Below, one piece after another: positions 25,938 through 34,730 of a DNA stretch of 52,198 nt; within the stretch, counting starts at the first letter, position 1, and the number at the start of each line of letters is the position of its first letter. Origin of the DNA: Rubrivivax sp. (GTDB lineage: Bacteria > Pseudomonadota > Gammaproteobacteria > Burkholderiales > Burkholderiaceae_C); the NCBI GenBank assembly GCA_030680415.1, contig JAUXVE010000028.1:1-52198 (forward strand). Direction: 5' to 3'. The notes under the pieces were generated by a model. That model did not search any database. It had not been told where the DNA came from and saw nothing but the letters and a program-made list of their open reading frames with translations. The position numbers and the translations under genes are program-made.

Positions 25938-27494
25938 GTGAACTTGTTCAAAGCTGCCTCCACCGTTTCCCTGCTGACCCTGGTCTCGCGCGTCACCGGC
26001 CTCGTGCGCGAGCAGCTCATCGCGGCGAGTTTCGGCGCCAGCGCGGCCACCGACGCCTTCAACGTCGCCTTCCGTCTGCCCAACCTGTTTCGGCGCCTGT
26101 TTGCCGAAGGTGCGTTCTCGCAGGCCTTCGTGCCCATCCTGGCCGCGACGCGGGAACGCGAGGGCGACGCCGCCACGCGACGGCTCGTCGACGCCGTGGC
26201 CACCGTGCTGGCCTGGGCGCTGCTGCTGACCTGCGTCGTCGGCGTGGCCGCAGCACCGGTGCTGGTTTGGGCCATGGGTGCCGGGCTCAGGCAGTTCGAC
26301 ACCGCGGTGGTGCTGACACGCTGGATGTTTCCCTACATCGGCTTCATGTCGATGGTGGCGCTCGCCGCCGGCATCCTGAACACCTGGAAGCGCTTCGCGG
26401 TGCCTGCGGTGACGCCGGTGCTGCTGAACCTGTGCGTCATCGCCGCCGCCTGGTGGGGGGCGCCGCGGCTGGCCGCCGCCGGCATCGACCCGATCCATGC
26501 CCTGGCCGGTGGTGTCATGCTCGGTGGCGTGTTGCAGGCGGCAGTGCAGGTGCCGGCGCTGGCCGCCATCGGCATGCTGCCGCGTTTCGGCCTGCTGCCC
26601 GGCGCCATAGCACGCGCCTGGCGTCACCCGGGTGTGGGCCAGGTGCTGCGGCAGATGGCGCCCGCGCTGCTGGGAGTGTCGGTGGCGCAGATCTCGCTGC
26701 TCATCAACACCCAGATCGCCTCGCACCTGGCGGTGGGCGCGGTGTCCTGGCTGACCTATGCCGACCGCTTGATGGAGTTCCCGACCGCGCTGCTGGGCGT
26801 GGCCCTGGGCGTGGTGCTGTTGCCGCAACTGGCCGCGGCGCAGGCGCGGCAGGACATGCACGAATATTCCGAGATGCTCGACTGGAGCCTGCGCCTGGTG
26901 CTGCTGCTGGCCTTGCCCTGCGCGCTGGCGCTGCTGCTGTTTCCGGTGGGCCTGATCTCGGTGCTGTTCCACTACGGCGCGTTCAGCGCCGCCGACGTCG
27001 AGATGACGGTGCGCGCGCTGCGCGGCTACGGCGTCGGGCTGCTGGGCCTGGTCGCGATCAAGGTGCTGGCGCCGGCCTTCTATGCCCGCATGGACATCCG
27101 CACGCCGGTGAAGATCGCCATCGGCGTGCTGTTGGCCACGCAGGCGCTCAACCTCGTGCTCGTGCCCTGGCTCGGCCACGCCGGGCTGGCGCTGGCGATC
27201 GGCCTCGGGGCACTCGTCAACGCCGGCTTCCTGCTCGGCGGCCTGCTGCAGCGCGGCGTGTACCGGCCACGGCCGGGCTGGAGCGGTTTCATGGTGCGCG
27301 TGGCGGTGGCCAACGTGGCGCTTGGCGCCGCGCTGGCGTGGGCGGCGCAGGGCATCGACTGGATCGGCCTGCAGGCCCGCTGGGGCCAGCGCGCCACGGC
27401 CGTGGCCGGGGTGCTGGTCGGCGTGGCCCTGCTGTACTTCGCCGTGCTCGCCGCCTGCGGCCTGCGGCCACGGCATCTGCTGCGTCGCCGCTGA
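25938..27494 (+). CDS. murJ: lipid II flippase MurJ
   Basis: A 518-residue polytopic membrane protein with about 14 hydrophobic helices, matching the MurJ (MviN) family. It flips the peptidoglycan precursor lipid II across the inner membrane. The opening [29 protein letters not shown] and the segment [25 protein letters not shown] are diagnostic. The start is a GTG at 25938. It is divergent from rpsT and followed 15 bases later by the SirB1-type gene, a neighbourhood I recall from other betaproteobacteria. Confidence 0.95.
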   Translation: MNLFKAASTVSLLTLVSRVTGLVREQLIAASFGASAATDAFNVAFRLPNLFRRLFAEGAFSQAFVPILAATREREGDAATRRLVDAVATVLAWALLLTCVVGVAAAPVLVWAMGAGLRQFDTAVVLTRWMFPYIGFMSMVALAAGILNTWKRFAVPAVTPVLLNLCVIAAAWWGAPRLAAAGIDPIHALAGGVMLGGVLQAAVQVPALAAIGMLPRFGLLPGAIARAWRHPGVGQVLRQMAPALLGVSVAQISLLINTQIASHLAVGAVSWLTYADRLMEFPTALLGVALGVVLLPQLAAAQARQDMHEYSEMLDWSLRLVLLLALPCALALLLFPVGLISVLFHYGAFSAADVEMTVRALRGYGVGLLGLVAIKVLAPAFYARMDIRTPVKIAIGVLLATQALNLVLVPWLGHAGLALAIGLGALVNAGFLLGGLLQRGVYRPRPGWSGFMVRVAVANVALGAALAWAAQGIDWIGLQARWGQRATAVAGVLVGVALLYFAVLAACGLRPRHLLRRR

Positions 27495-27509
27495 CCTACA
27501 CTGGCGTCA

Positions 27510-28364
27510 ATGTCCGGCCCCTTGCATTTCGTAGCGCCCACGGCCCTGGAGTACTTTGCCGCATTGGTGGCCGACGATGCCAGCCTGCCGGTGCTCGAAG
27601 CCGCCGTGGCCGTGGCGCAGGACGACAACCCGGGCCTGGACGTGCAGGGCGTGCTGGCGCAGATCGACGGCCTGGCCGACCGCCTGTGCCGGCGCATTCC
27701 TGCCGATGCCGCACCATTGCAGCGGCTGCGGCTGCTCAACCGCTACTTCTTCCAGGAGCTGGGCTTCGCCGGCAACGTCAACGACTATTACGACCCGCGC
27801 AACAGCTACCTGCCCGAGGTCTTGCAGACGCGTCGAGGCATTCCGCTGACGCTGGCCCTGCTCTACATCGAACTGGCCACACAGGCCGGGCTGCACGCGC
27901 AGGGGGTGTCCTTCCCGGGGCACTTCCTCGTCAAGCTGCGCCTGCCCCGCGGCGAAGTCATCATCGACCCCTTCAACGGCCGGTCGCTGTCGCGGGCAGA
28001 GCTCGACGCGCTGTTGCAGCCGCTGCGCACGGAGCGGGGCCTGGTCGACGACGACGAGGCGCCGCTGGGCCTGTTCCTGCAGGCGGCGTCGGCGCGCGAC
28101 GTGGTCGCGCGGCTGCTGCGCAACCTGCGCGAAATCCACCGCAGTGCCGACGATCTGGAACGTCTGGCGGCCGTGCTGCGGCGGCTGGTGATCCTGCTGC
28201 CGCAGGCCGGCGACGAGCGGCGCGAGCTGGCGCTGGTGCTGGCCGAGCTGGGCCAGCACGGCCTGGCCGCCGACGAACTGGCGGTGTACCTGCAGCAACG
28301 GCCGTCGGCCAGCGACGCCGAGGGCCTGCGCCGCCAGCTCGCGGCGTGGCGGAGCCTGCGTTGA
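27510..28364 (+). CDS. SirB1-family protein (transglutaminase-like plus TPR-like)
   Basis: A 284-residue cytoplasmic protein of the SirB1/transglutaminase-like family. The central part has LNRYFFQELGFAGNVNDYYD and NSYLPEVLQTRRGIPLTLAL, then GVSFPGHFLVKL, where the His belongs to the transglutaminase-like fold. The C-terminal third is helical and repeat-like. No enzymatic activity is established. It lies between murJ and hda, 15 bases after murJ, in a same-strand run of six genes. Confidence 0.88.
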   Translation: MSGPLHFVAPTALEYFAALVADDASLPVLEAAVAVAQDDNPGLDVQGVLAQIDGLADRLCRRIPADAAPLQRLRLLNRYFFQELGFAGNVNDYYDPRNSYLPEVLQTRRGIPLTLALLYIELATQAGLHAQGVSFPGHFLVKLRLPRGEVIIDPFNGRSLSRAELDALLQPLRTERGLVDDDEAPLGLFLQAASARDVVARLLRNLREIHRSADDLERLAAVLRRLVILLPQAGDERRELALVLAELGQHGLAADELAVYLQQRPSASDAEGLRRQLAAWRSLR

Positions 28365-28392
28365 ATGGCTGCGGTTTCGGTGTGAACGAGCG

Positions 28393-29103
28393 ATGAAGCA
28401 GATTCCGCTGGCCATCGGCCCCGAGCCCTTGCCCACCTTCGACAATTTCGTTCCCGGTGCCAACGCCGCAGCCTTGCAGCACCTGCGCACGCTGGTGCTG
28501 CCGGCCGCACCCGTGTACCTGTGGGGCCCGCCGGGCAGCGGCAAGACCCACCTGCTGCATGCGTCGGCCGCCCGCTGCCGGGCCGCCGGCCAGGTGGTGG
28601 CCTGGTTCGACGCCGTCGACCGCCTGCCCTGGACGCTGCCGCCGGCAGCGGCGCTGGCCGTCATCGACCGCTGCGAAGCCCTCGACGCCGATGCCCAGCA
28701 CGCTGCTTTCGCACTCTTCGTCGACAGCGCCAGCGACGGTGTGCAGTTGCTGGCCGCCGGCCGCCTGCCGCCGGTCGACCTGCCCTTGCGCGACGACCTG
28801 CGCACGCGGCTGGCCTGGGGCCATGTCTTCGCGCTGGAGCCGCTGGCCGAAGCCGAAACGCGTGCCGTGCTGCGCCGCGAGGCCGATCGGCGCGGCATCT
28901 TCCTGTCCGACGAGGTCATGGACCACCTGCTGACGCGCTTCGAGCGCGACCTCTCGCACCTGATGCGGCTGCTCGACCGGCTCGACCAGTTTGCGCTGGC
29001 CAAGGCGCGTGCGGTGACGGTGCCGCTGTTGCGTCAGATGATGCTCGAAGAGGGCCCCGAGGCCGCGCATGAGCCGGTGGCGCCCGGGGTGCCGGCACAA
29101 TGA
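28393..29103 (+). CDS. hda: DnaA regulatory inactivator Hda
   Basis: A 236-residue AAA+ protein related to DnaA domain III. Walker A is GPPGSGKTHLLHA, and the N-terminal MKQIPLAIG holds the short beta-clamp-binding motif expected of Hda. The Walker B area LAVIDRCEAL has one Asp where DnaA has two. Hda with the clamp stimulates ATP hydrolysis on DnaA and limits re-initiation of replication. The stop overlaps the next start (ATGA), so it is coupled to the HAD-family phosphatase. Confidence 0.9.
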   Translation: MKQIPLAIGPEPLPTFDNFVPGANAAALQHLRTLVLPAAPVYLWGPPGSGKTHLLHASAARCRAAGQVVAWFDAVDRLPWTLPPAAALAVIDRCEALDADAQHAAFALFVDSASDGVQLLAAGRLPPVDLPLRDDLRTRLAWGHVFALEPLAEAETRAVLRREADRRGIFLSDEVMDHLLTRFERDLSHLMRLLDRLDQFALAKARAVTVPLLRQMMLEEGPEAAHEPVAPGVPAQ

Positions 29104-29771
29104 AGCTGACGCTGTTCGACCTCGACGGCACGCTGCTGCCGCGGGACTCCGACCACGCCTTCGGCGAGTTCGTCGTCACCCTGGGCTGGGCCGACCGCGG
29201 AGAGTTCCGCCGCCGCAACGATGCCTTCTACGACGACTACCTGGCGGGCCGGCTCGACATCGATGCCTACGTCGATTTCGCCACCGCGCCCTGGCGCCAC
29301 CGCGCAGCGGCCGAACTGGCCGCGGCCACGGCACGCTTCCTGGACGAAGTCGTGCGCCCGATGCTGCACCCGGCTGCGCTGGGGCTCGTGCAGCGGCACC
29401 AGCGCGAGGGCGACCTGGTGGCCATCGTCACCGCCACCAACGACTTCGTGACGCGGCCGATCGCCGGCTTGCTGGGGGTCGACGAACTCATCGCCACCGA
29501 CCTGGCACGCGACGAGGCCGGCCGCGTCACCGGCACCATCGACGGCGTGCCGGCCTTCCGCGAAGGCAAGATCGCGCGTGTGCAGCAATGGCTGGCGGCT
29601 CGTGGCCGGGCGCTCGGCGACTTTGAGCGCAGCACCTTCTACAGCGATTCCACCAACGACCTGCCGCTGCTCGAGCGCGTCAGCCACCCCGTCGCCACCA
29701 ACCCCGGCCCCGCGCTCGAGCGCATCGCGCAGGAGCGCGGCTGGCCGGTACTGAGAATCTTCCAGACATGA
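29100..29771 (+). CDS. HAD-IB family phosphatase (SerB-like)
   Basis: A 223-residue haloacid-dehalogenase phosphatase. Motif I is FDLDGTLLPRD, motif II is around IVTATNDF, and motif III/IV is around EGKIARV and YSDSTNDLPLL. The HAD-IB subclass includes phosphoserine phosphatase and related small-molecule phosphatases; the substrate is unclear. The start ATG overlaps the hda stop, and the stop overlaps the pcnB start, so the three are translated as one unit. Confidence 0.9.
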   Translation: MKLTLFDLDGTLLPRDSDHAFGEFVVTLGWADRGEFRRRNDAFYDDYLAGRLDIDAYVDFATAPWRHRAAAELAAATARFLDEVVRPMLHPAALGLVQRHQREGDLVAIVTATNDFVTRPIAGLLGVDELIATDLARDEAGRVTGTIDGVPAFREGKIARVQQWLAARGRALGDFERSTFYSDSTNDLPLLERVSHPVATNPGPALERIAQERGWPVLRIFQT

Positions 29772-31336
29772 TCAAGAAGTTCATCAAGCGCCTGCTCGGT
29801 CAGGGCGGCAAGACCCCGGCACAGCCCCTCGAGCCGGTGATCCCGCTGGGCGCACGCGTCGAGGTGCCGCAACCCCAGCACGGCATCGACGCCACGCTGC
29901 TCGACGCCAATGCGGTGCGCGTGGTGCGGACCTTGCAGGACGCCGGCTACGAGGCCTACATCGTTGGCGGCGCGGTGCGCGACCTGCTGGTGGGCATGCG
30001 GCCGAAGGATTTCGACATCGCCACCGACGCCACCCCCGAGCAGGTGAAGGCGCTGTTCCGGCGCGCCTTCATCATCGGCCGCCGCTTCCGGCTCGTGCAC
30101 GTGGTCTTCGGCCGCGGGCGTGAGCACGAGACGATCGAGGTCTCGACCTTCCGCGCCTACCTGGACGCCGCCGCCGCCGACCAGGTGCCCGGCAACGAGA
30201 AGACCAGCAAGCACGAGATCGCCGACAAGAAGCACGTCGTCGACGCCAGCGGCCGCGTGCTGCGCGACAACGTCTGGGGGCCGCAGGTCGAAGACGCGGC
30301 GCGGCGCGACTTCACCATCAACGCCATGTACTACGACCCGATCACGCAGACGGTGGTCGACTACCACGGCGGCCTGGCAGACGTGCGCGCCCGCATGCTG
30401 CGCATGATCGGCGACCCCGACACGCGCTACCGCGAAGACCCGGTGCGCATCATCCGCATCGTGCGCTTCGCGGCCAAGCTCGGCTTCAACATCGAGCCGG
30501 CGACCGAGAAGCCGATCGCCACTACGGCGCCGCTGCTGGCCAACGTGCCCTTGTCGCGCCTGTTCGACGAGATGGTCAAGCTGCTGCAGACCGGCCATGC
30601 GCTGGCCAGCATCGAGCACCTCAAGAAGCACCGTCTGGTGGGCGGCACGGGTGGCGTGTTCCCGGTGCTCGACGCCGCCCTGGCGCTGGACGCACCGAAC
30701 CCGGCGCGGCAGAAGTTCGTGCGCCTGGCGCTGGAGGACACCGACCGCCGCGTCGCCGAGGACCGCGCCGTGGTGCCCAGCTTCATGCTGGCATGCCTGT
30801 TGTGGCACGACGTGATGGAGCGCTGGAGCGCGCTCAAGAGCGCAGGCGAGGCCCCGTTCCCGGCGCTGCAGATGGCGGTCGACGCGGTCTTCGACGCCCG
30901 CATCGGCGACATCTCGGGCCGCGGCAAGCTGGCTGCCGACATGCGCGAGGTCTGGCTCATGCAGCCGCGCTTCGAGCGCCGCACGCCGAGTTCGGCGTCT
31001 TCACTGATCACCCAGCCGCGCTTCCGCGCCGGCTACGACTTCCTGCGCCTGCGCGCCGATTGCGGCGAAGTGGCCACCGAACTGGCCGACTGGTGGGAAG
31101 ACTTCCACCTCGGTGACGACGACGAGCGCGAGGCGCTGCTGCAGGACCTGCGCGCGACGATGCCACCCAAGGTCAGGCGCGTGCCGGCGGCCGAGGCCGC
31201 GGCGCCGGCGCCCCGTGCTGCGCCTGCGGCGGCCGCGCCCCTGGAAGGCGATGCGCCGCCACGCAAGCGTCGCCGCCGGCGCAGGAAACCGGCAGGCGAG
31301 GGCGGCGGCACCGAGGGCGGGCCCAGCGCGCCGTGA
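29768..31336 (+). CDS. pcnB: polynucleotide adenylyltransferase (poly(A) polymerase I)
   Basis: A 522-residue class II nucleotidyltransferase. The catalytic head is [20 protein letters not shown], with the metal-binding Asp residues in DFDIAT, followed by [13 protein letters not shown] and [20 protein letters not shown]. It adds 3' poly(A) tails that promote RNA decay. The C-terminus has an Ala/Pro-rich linker and a basic KRRRRRRK block that could bind RNA. Start ATG at 29768 overlaps the preceding stop. folK overlaps its stop, an arrangement familiar from many proteobacteria. Confidence 0.94.
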   Translation: MIKKFIKRLLGQGGKTPAQPLEPVIPLGARVEVPQPQHGIDATLLDANAVRVVRTLQDAGYEAYIVGGAVRDLLVGMRPKDFDIATDATPEQVKALFRRAFIIGRRFRLVHVVFGRGREHETIEVSTFRAYLDAAAADQVPGNEKTSKHEIADKKHVVDASGRVLRDNVWGPQVEDAARRDFTINAMYYDPITQTVVDYHGGLADVRARMLRMIGDPDTRYREDPVRIIRIVRFAAKLGFNIEPATEKPIATTAPLLANVPLSRLFDEMVKLLQTGHALASIEHLKKHRLVGGTGGVFPVLDAALALDAPNPARQKFVRLALEDTDRRVAEDRAVVPSFMLACLLWHDVMERWSALKSAGEAPFPALQMAVDAVFDARIGDISGRGKLAADMREVWLMQPRFERRTPSSASSLITQPRFRAGYDFLRLRADCGEVATELADWWEDFHLGDDDEREALLQDLRATMPPKVRRVPAAEAAAPAPRAAPAAAAPLEGDAPPRKRRRRRRKPAGEGGGTEGGPSAP

Positions 31337-31815
31337 CGGCGGAGCGCGTCTTCGTCGGCCTGGGCGCCAACCTCGGCGATCCGCGGGCGACGCTGGCGCA
31401 GGCGCTGCAGGCCCTGGCCGGGCTGCCGCGGACGCGGCTGGTGGCCGCCTCGCCGCTGTACCGCAGCGGCCCGATCGACGCCCAGGGCCCGGACTTCATC
31501 AACGCCGTGGCCGAGCTGGACACCACGCTGGCGCCACGCGAACTGCTGCAGGCGCTGCAGGCCATCGAGCAGGAGCACGGCCGCCAGCGCCCGCACCGCA
31601 ACGCGCCGCGCACACTGGACCTGGACCTGCTGCTGTACGGCCAGCGACTCATCGACGAGCCCGGGCTGACCGTGCCGCACCCGCGGTTGCACCAGCGCGC
31701 CTTCGTGCTGCTGCCGCTGGCCGACCTGGCGCCCGATCTGGTGCACCCGCGACTCGGGCGCCTGCAGGACTTTCGCGGGCGTGTCGCCGATCAGGCCATC
31801 CAGGTTCTGGGCTGA
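31333..31815 (+). CDS. folK: 2-amino-4-hydroxy-6-hydroxymethyldihydropteridine pyrophosphokinase
   Basis: A 160-residue HPPK enzyme of folate synthesis. The signature [18 protein letters not shown] is present, as are [11 protein letters not shown] and [13 protein letters not shown]. It transfers pyrophosphate from ATP to the pterin alcohol. The GTG start at 31333 overlaps the pcnB stop. Its 3' end overlaps by 25 bases the end of the convergent TM2-like gene. Confidence 0.94.
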   Translation: MTAERVFVGLGANLGDPRATLAQALQALAGLPRTRLVAASPLYRSGPIDAQGPDFINAVAELDTTLAPRELLQALQAIEQEHGRQRPHRNAPRTLDLDLLLYGQRLIDEPGLTVPHPRLHQRAFVLLPLADLAPDLVHPRLGRLQDFRGRVADQAIQVLG

Positions 31816-32285
31816 AGGCAGCCGACAGGCTCGCCCAACTGCCACTCGAAGAACCGTTGCCCGCCGTAGGCGATGGTGCCCATCAGCACCGCGCCGCCCA
31901 GCAGCAGCGCCAGGATCGCGGCCAGCACCGGGCCCCAGCCGGTGGCGTGCACGGGCCGGCCGGGGTTGTGGAGGGCGTCCCACTTCTCGTCGGGGGTCAG
32001 TGCATAGACGATGGCGCTGAGCATGGCCAGCGACAGCATCAGCCCCAGCAGCGGGATCAGCAGCCAGGCCAGGCGGTCGTCCTGGCCCAGCGTACGCAGC
32101 CGTTGCACGCCCACCAGGCCGAGCAGCGTGGGCAGCGGGTAGGCCCAGGCGAGGCGGTCGCGCGCGCCATGAAGATACAGGCGGTGCGCGCCCAGGGCGC
32201 CCAGCGCCAGTGTCAACCACGCAGCTACAGTCTTGGATCGGTAGCGCGTGGGTTGCGGTTGCGGCTGCGGGAGGCGTGTCGGCAT
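31791..32285 (-). CDS. TM2-domain-like membrane protein
   Basis: A 164-residue predicted inner-membrane protein. The segment [26 protein letters not shown] resembles the TM2-domain opening, where a hydrophobic helix is followed by GxxGAHRFYLG-like residues; more hydrophobic segments follow at about residues 70-90 and 110-130. The ATG at 32285 is chosen; the frame continues upstream into the rpsP promoter region, which is unlikely to be coding. Function is unknown. Its 3' end overlaps folK, convergently, by 25 bases. Confidence 0.72.
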   Translation of the reverse strand: MPTRLPQPQPQPTRYRSKTVAAWLTLALGALGAHRLYLHGARDRLAWAYPLPTLLGLVGVQRLRTLGQDDRLAWLLIPLLGLMLSLAMLSAIVYALTPDEKWDALHNPGRPVHATGWGPVLAAILALLLGGAVLMGTIAYGGQRFFEWQLGEPVGCLQPRTWMA

Positions 32286-32324
32286 CGGGGGGCTTTGAAC
32301 GGGCGCAATGCCGCGTTGACAGTT

Positions 32325-32330
32325 TATAAT
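32325..32330 (+). promoter_or_regulatory. consensus -10 box TATAAT for the rpsP operon
   Basis: A perfect TATAAT lies 181 bases upstream of the rpsP start in an otherwise GC-rich gap. No good -35 occurs at the right distance; the nearby TTGACA at 32316-32321 is too close. A start near 32337 would give a long leader of about 170 bases. Confidence 0.55.
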
Positions 32331-32336
32331 GCGCGG

Positions 32337-32510
32337 TTTTCGGCGCCGGCCCCGGGGTGCTGCACGCGAGTGCACCTGGGGCGTATCTACGGCGCCGGCC
32401 GCGGCTGGCAAGGGTGCCCTGAAGGCACCACTGCCGGCCAACTCGATGGCTCTGCCCGGTGTGTCTCTCGTGGTGCGGCGATCGGCTCCGATCCCTTAGG
32501 AAAGTCCAAC
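32337..32510 (+). promoter_or_regulatory. structured leader of the rpsP operon
   Basis: The leader contains GGTGCC-CTGAA-GGCACC (32413-32429), ATCGG-CT-CCGAT (32481-32492) and a repeated CGGCGCCGGCC (about 32341 and 32391). Such folded leaders often bear ribosomal-protein autoregulation, but no specific family is recognised here. Confidence 0.45.
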
Positions 32511-32759
32511 ATGGTCGTCATCCGGCTGTCTCGTGGCGGCGCCAAGAAGCGCCCGTTCTTCAACATCGTCGTGGCCGACTCCAAGGAGCGCCGCGATGGC
32601 CGCTTCATCGAGCGCGTCGGCTTCTACAACCCCATGGCCGCCGGCGCCGAACAGCCGCTGCGCGTGTCGCTCGACCGCGTCACGCACTGGGCCGGCGTGG
32701 GCGCACAGCTCTCGCCGACCGTGGCGCGCCTGGTCGACCAGGCCAAGAAGGCGGCCTGA
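32511..32759 (+). CDS. rpsP: 30S ribosomal protein S16
   Basis: An 82-residue small-subunit protein with the S16 signature [20 protein letters not shown] and [14 protein letters not shown]. It is the first gene of the rpsP-rimM-trmD-rplS operon. The ATG at 32511 is preceded by TTAGGAAAG. RimM follows after 10 bases and its GTG start lies within a dispersed repeat copy. Confidence 0.96.
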   Translation: MVVIRLSRGGAKKRPFFNIVVADSKERRDGRFIERVGFYNPMAAGAEQPLRVSLDRVTHWAGVGAQLSPTVARLVDQAKKAA

Positions 32760-32769
32760 AGCAGTTGCC

Positions 32770-32850
32770 GTGAGCACGCCGGGCCGCCCCAAGGGCGAAT
32801 ACCGGAGTGCGCAGCACGAAGGCGTGCTAGTCAGCGCGTCGGCTGGCGCC
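32770..32850 (-). repeat. dispersed repeat copy inside the 5' end of rimM (inverted relative to the ABC copies)
   Basis: The core at 32777-32793 is the reverse complement of CTTGGGGCGGCCCGGCG. A second conserved block, the complement of CTTCGTGCTGCGCACT, is at 32806-32821. The same two blocks in the same order occur at 37441-37488, with similar spacing. Confidence 0.88.
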
Positions 32851-33441
32851 TCGCTGCCGGCGCGCGACAGTGCGCCGGGCGAGGGCGAGACGTGGCCCGC
32901 CGATGCGGTCGAAGTCGGCCGTGTGCTCGGCGCCTGGGGCGTGAAGGGCGGCATCAAGGTCAAACCCTTCGCCGCCGATCCGCAGGCGCTGTTCTCCTCC
33001 AGGCGCTGGTACCTGCGGCCGCCCGAGACCGTGTTGCCGCAGGGCAGTCGGGCATCGCGGCCCTTGCCTCCACTGCTGCGCGTGGTGCAGGCGCGCGAGC
33101 ACGGCGACGGCGTCGTGGCCACGGTGCAGGACATCGCCGACCGCGACGCCGCGCAGGCCCTGGCCGGCGCCCGCGTCTTCGTCCCGCGTACGAGCTTTCC
33201 GACGCCCGACGAGGACGAGTTCTATTGGGTCGACCTCATCGGCCTGGCGGTGTCCAACCGCGCCGGGGTCGAACTCGGCACCGTGACCGGTCTCATCGAA
33301 ACCGGGCCGCATTGCGTGCTGCGCGTGCAGGGCGCGGGCGCCGACGCGCCCGAGCGGCTGATCCCCTTCGTGGCCGCCTACGTCGATGCCGTCGATCTGC
33401 CCGGCCGCCGCATCGCCGTCGACTGGGACCCCGAATACTGA
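32770..33441 (+). CDS. rimM: ribosome maturation factor RimM with repeat-derived N-terminal extension
   Basis: A 223-residue protein that assists 30S maturation. The RimM core begins at about residue 46 with [21 protein letters not shown]. The C-terminal PRC-barrel part includes [12 protein letters not shown] and [19 protein letters not shown], ending DWDPEY. The GTG at 32770 opens an extension of about 45 residues, [18 protein letters not shown] then a low-complexity stretch. The first 30 codons match a dispersed repeat also seen upstream of rsgA. No strong ribosome site precedes the GTG, so a later start is possible, but no better in-frame start is obvious before the core. The length exceeds the roughly 180 residues common in the family, partly from this extension and partly from an internal insertion. 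Confidence 0.9.
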   Translation: MSTPGRPKGEYRSAQHEGVLVSASAGASLPARDSAPGEGETWPADAVEVGRVLGAWGVKGGIKVKPFAADPQALFSSRRWYLRPPETVLPQGSRASRPLPPLLRVVQAREHGDGVVATVQDIADRDAAQALAGARVFVPRTSFPTPDEDEFYWVDLIGLAVSNRAGVELGTVTGLIETGPHCVLRVQGAGADAPERLIPFVAAYVDAVDLPGRRIAVDWDPEY

Positions 33442-33454
33442 TGGTGTCGCCGCC

Positions 33455-34213
33455 ATGCGCTTCGACGTCGTCACGCTGTTTCCGGAACTCTTCGCGCCGC
33501 ACCTGAGCCAGGGCATCACGCGCCGGGCCTTCGCCTCGGCCCAGGTCGACGTGCGCCTGTGGCCGCTGCGCGACTTCGCAGACGACGCCTACCGCCGCGT
33601 CGACGACCGCCCTTACGGCGGCGGCCCGGGCATGGTGATGCTGGCCGAGCCGCTGCTGCGCGCGCTGGCCGCCATCGCCGCCGAGCGCGGCGTGGCCCGT
33701 CCCGCGGTGGTGCACTTCACGCCCACCGGCCGTCGCATCGACCAGGCCGTCGTGCGGACCTTCGCCGCCGAGCCCGGGGCCGTGCTGCTGTGCGGGCGCT
33801 ACGAGGGCATCGACCAGCGTGTCGTCGACACCCACGTGACCGACGAACTGAGCCTCGGGGACTTCGTGCTGTCCGGTGGTGAACTGCCGGCGCTGGCGCT
33901 GCTGGATGCGGTGGCGCGGTTGCAGGAGGGGGTGCTGCACGCACCTTCGCACGAGCAAGACAGCTTTTCCGACGGCCTGCTCGAAGGCCCCCACTACAGC
34001 CGGCCCGAGAAGCTCGCCATCGACGGCGTCGAACACGCGGTGCCGGCTGTGCTGATGTCCGGTCACCACGGCGAGATTGCACGCTGGCGCCGCGAGCAGG
34101 CGCTGGCGCTGACGGCCCGGCGCCGGCCCGACCTGATCACGGCGGCGCGCGCCGCCGGGCGCCTGAGCCGAGCCGACGAGGCCTATCTGGCCGGCCTCGG
34201 GCTATACTCATAG
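33455..34213 (+). CDS. trmD: tRNA (guanine-N1)-methyltransferase
   Basis: A 252-residue SPOUT methyltransferase that makes m1G37 in tRNAs and prevents frameshifting. The opening [13 protein letters not shown], the knot region [15 protein letters not shown] and [16 protein letters not shown] are diagnostic; S-adenosylmethionine binds in the knot. The ATG at 33455 is preferred to upstream in-frame starts because it gives the family N-terminus. It follows rimM by 13 bases. It is the last strongly GC-rich gene before the composition changes. Confidence 0.95.
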   Translation: MRFDVVTLFPELFAPHLSQGITRRAFASAQVDVRLWPLRDFADDAYRRVDDRPYGGGPGMVMLAEPLLRALAAIAAERGVARPAVVHFTPTGRRIDQAVVRTFAAEPGAVLLCGRYEGIDQRVVDTHVTDELSLGDFVLSGGELPALALLDAVARLQEGVLHAPSHEQDSFSDGLLEGPHYSRPEKLAIDGVEHAVPAVLMSGHHGEIARWRREQALALTARRRPDLITAARAAGRLSRADEAYLAGLGLYS

Positions 34214-34284
34214 GCTTTTCGATCCTCTGCCGGGCCACCAAGACTTCTTCAACCCGCCCGCGACACGATCGACCGGAGAACCGC

Positions 34285-34656
34285 TTGAACCTCATCGCCA
34301 CGCTGGAGCAGGAAGAGATTTCCCGCCTCAACCCCACAATTCCCGCGTTTGCCCCCGGCGACACGGTGATCGTCAGTGTCAAGGTCGTCGAAGGCACGCG
34401 CAAGCGGCTGCAAGCCTATGAAGGCGTGGTCATCGCCAAGCGCAACCGCGGCCTGAACAGCAGCTTCATCGTGCGCAAGATCTCCAGCGGTGAAGGCGTG
34501 GAGCGTACGTTCCAGACGTACAGCCCGTTGATCGCCGGCATCGAAGTCAAGCGCCGCGGCGATGTGCGTCGCGCCAAGTTGTACTACCTGCGTGACCGCA
34601 GCGGCAAGTCGGCCCGTATCAAGGAAAAACTGCCAGCCAAGAAGACCGCCGCCTGA
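34285..34656 (+). CDS. rplS: 50S ribosomal protein L19
   Basis: A 123-residue large-subunit protein, with [43 protein letters not shown] and [16 protein letters not shown], typical of L19. The start is a TTG at 34285 with CCGGAG upstream; no ATG or GTG near the expected N-terminus is available. It ends the rpsP operon and is followed by an intrinsic terminator. The start codon is unusual for a highly expressed ribosomal protein. Confidence 0.95.
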   Translation: MNLIATLEQEEISRLNPTIPAFAPGDTVIVSVKVVEGTRKRLQAYEGVVIAKRNRGLNSSFIVRKISSGEGVERTFQTYSPLIAGIEVKRRGDVRRAKLYYLRDRSGKSARIKEKLPAKKTAA

Positions 34657-34675
34657 CCAGGTCGGTGAATCTGGC

Positions 34676-34712
34676 AAAGGCCGCTTCTGCGTACGCGCAA
34701 GGCGGCCTTTTT
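34676..34712 (+). terminator. intrinsic terminator of the rpsP-rplS operon
   Basis: AAAGGCCGC (34676-34684) pairs with GCGGCCTTT (34702-34710) and T residues follow (TTTTT through 34712, then CGTTTTT). It lies 19 bases beyond the rplS stop and immediately before the NUDIX gene. Confidence 0.88.
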
Positions 34713-34730
34713 CGTTTTTGAGTGCGAATT

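Noticed and set aside
32316..32330. TTGACA followed closely by TATAAT as a complete promoter
   Set aside because: The spacing is about 3 bases, far too short. Only the TATAAT was kept as a possible -10 box.
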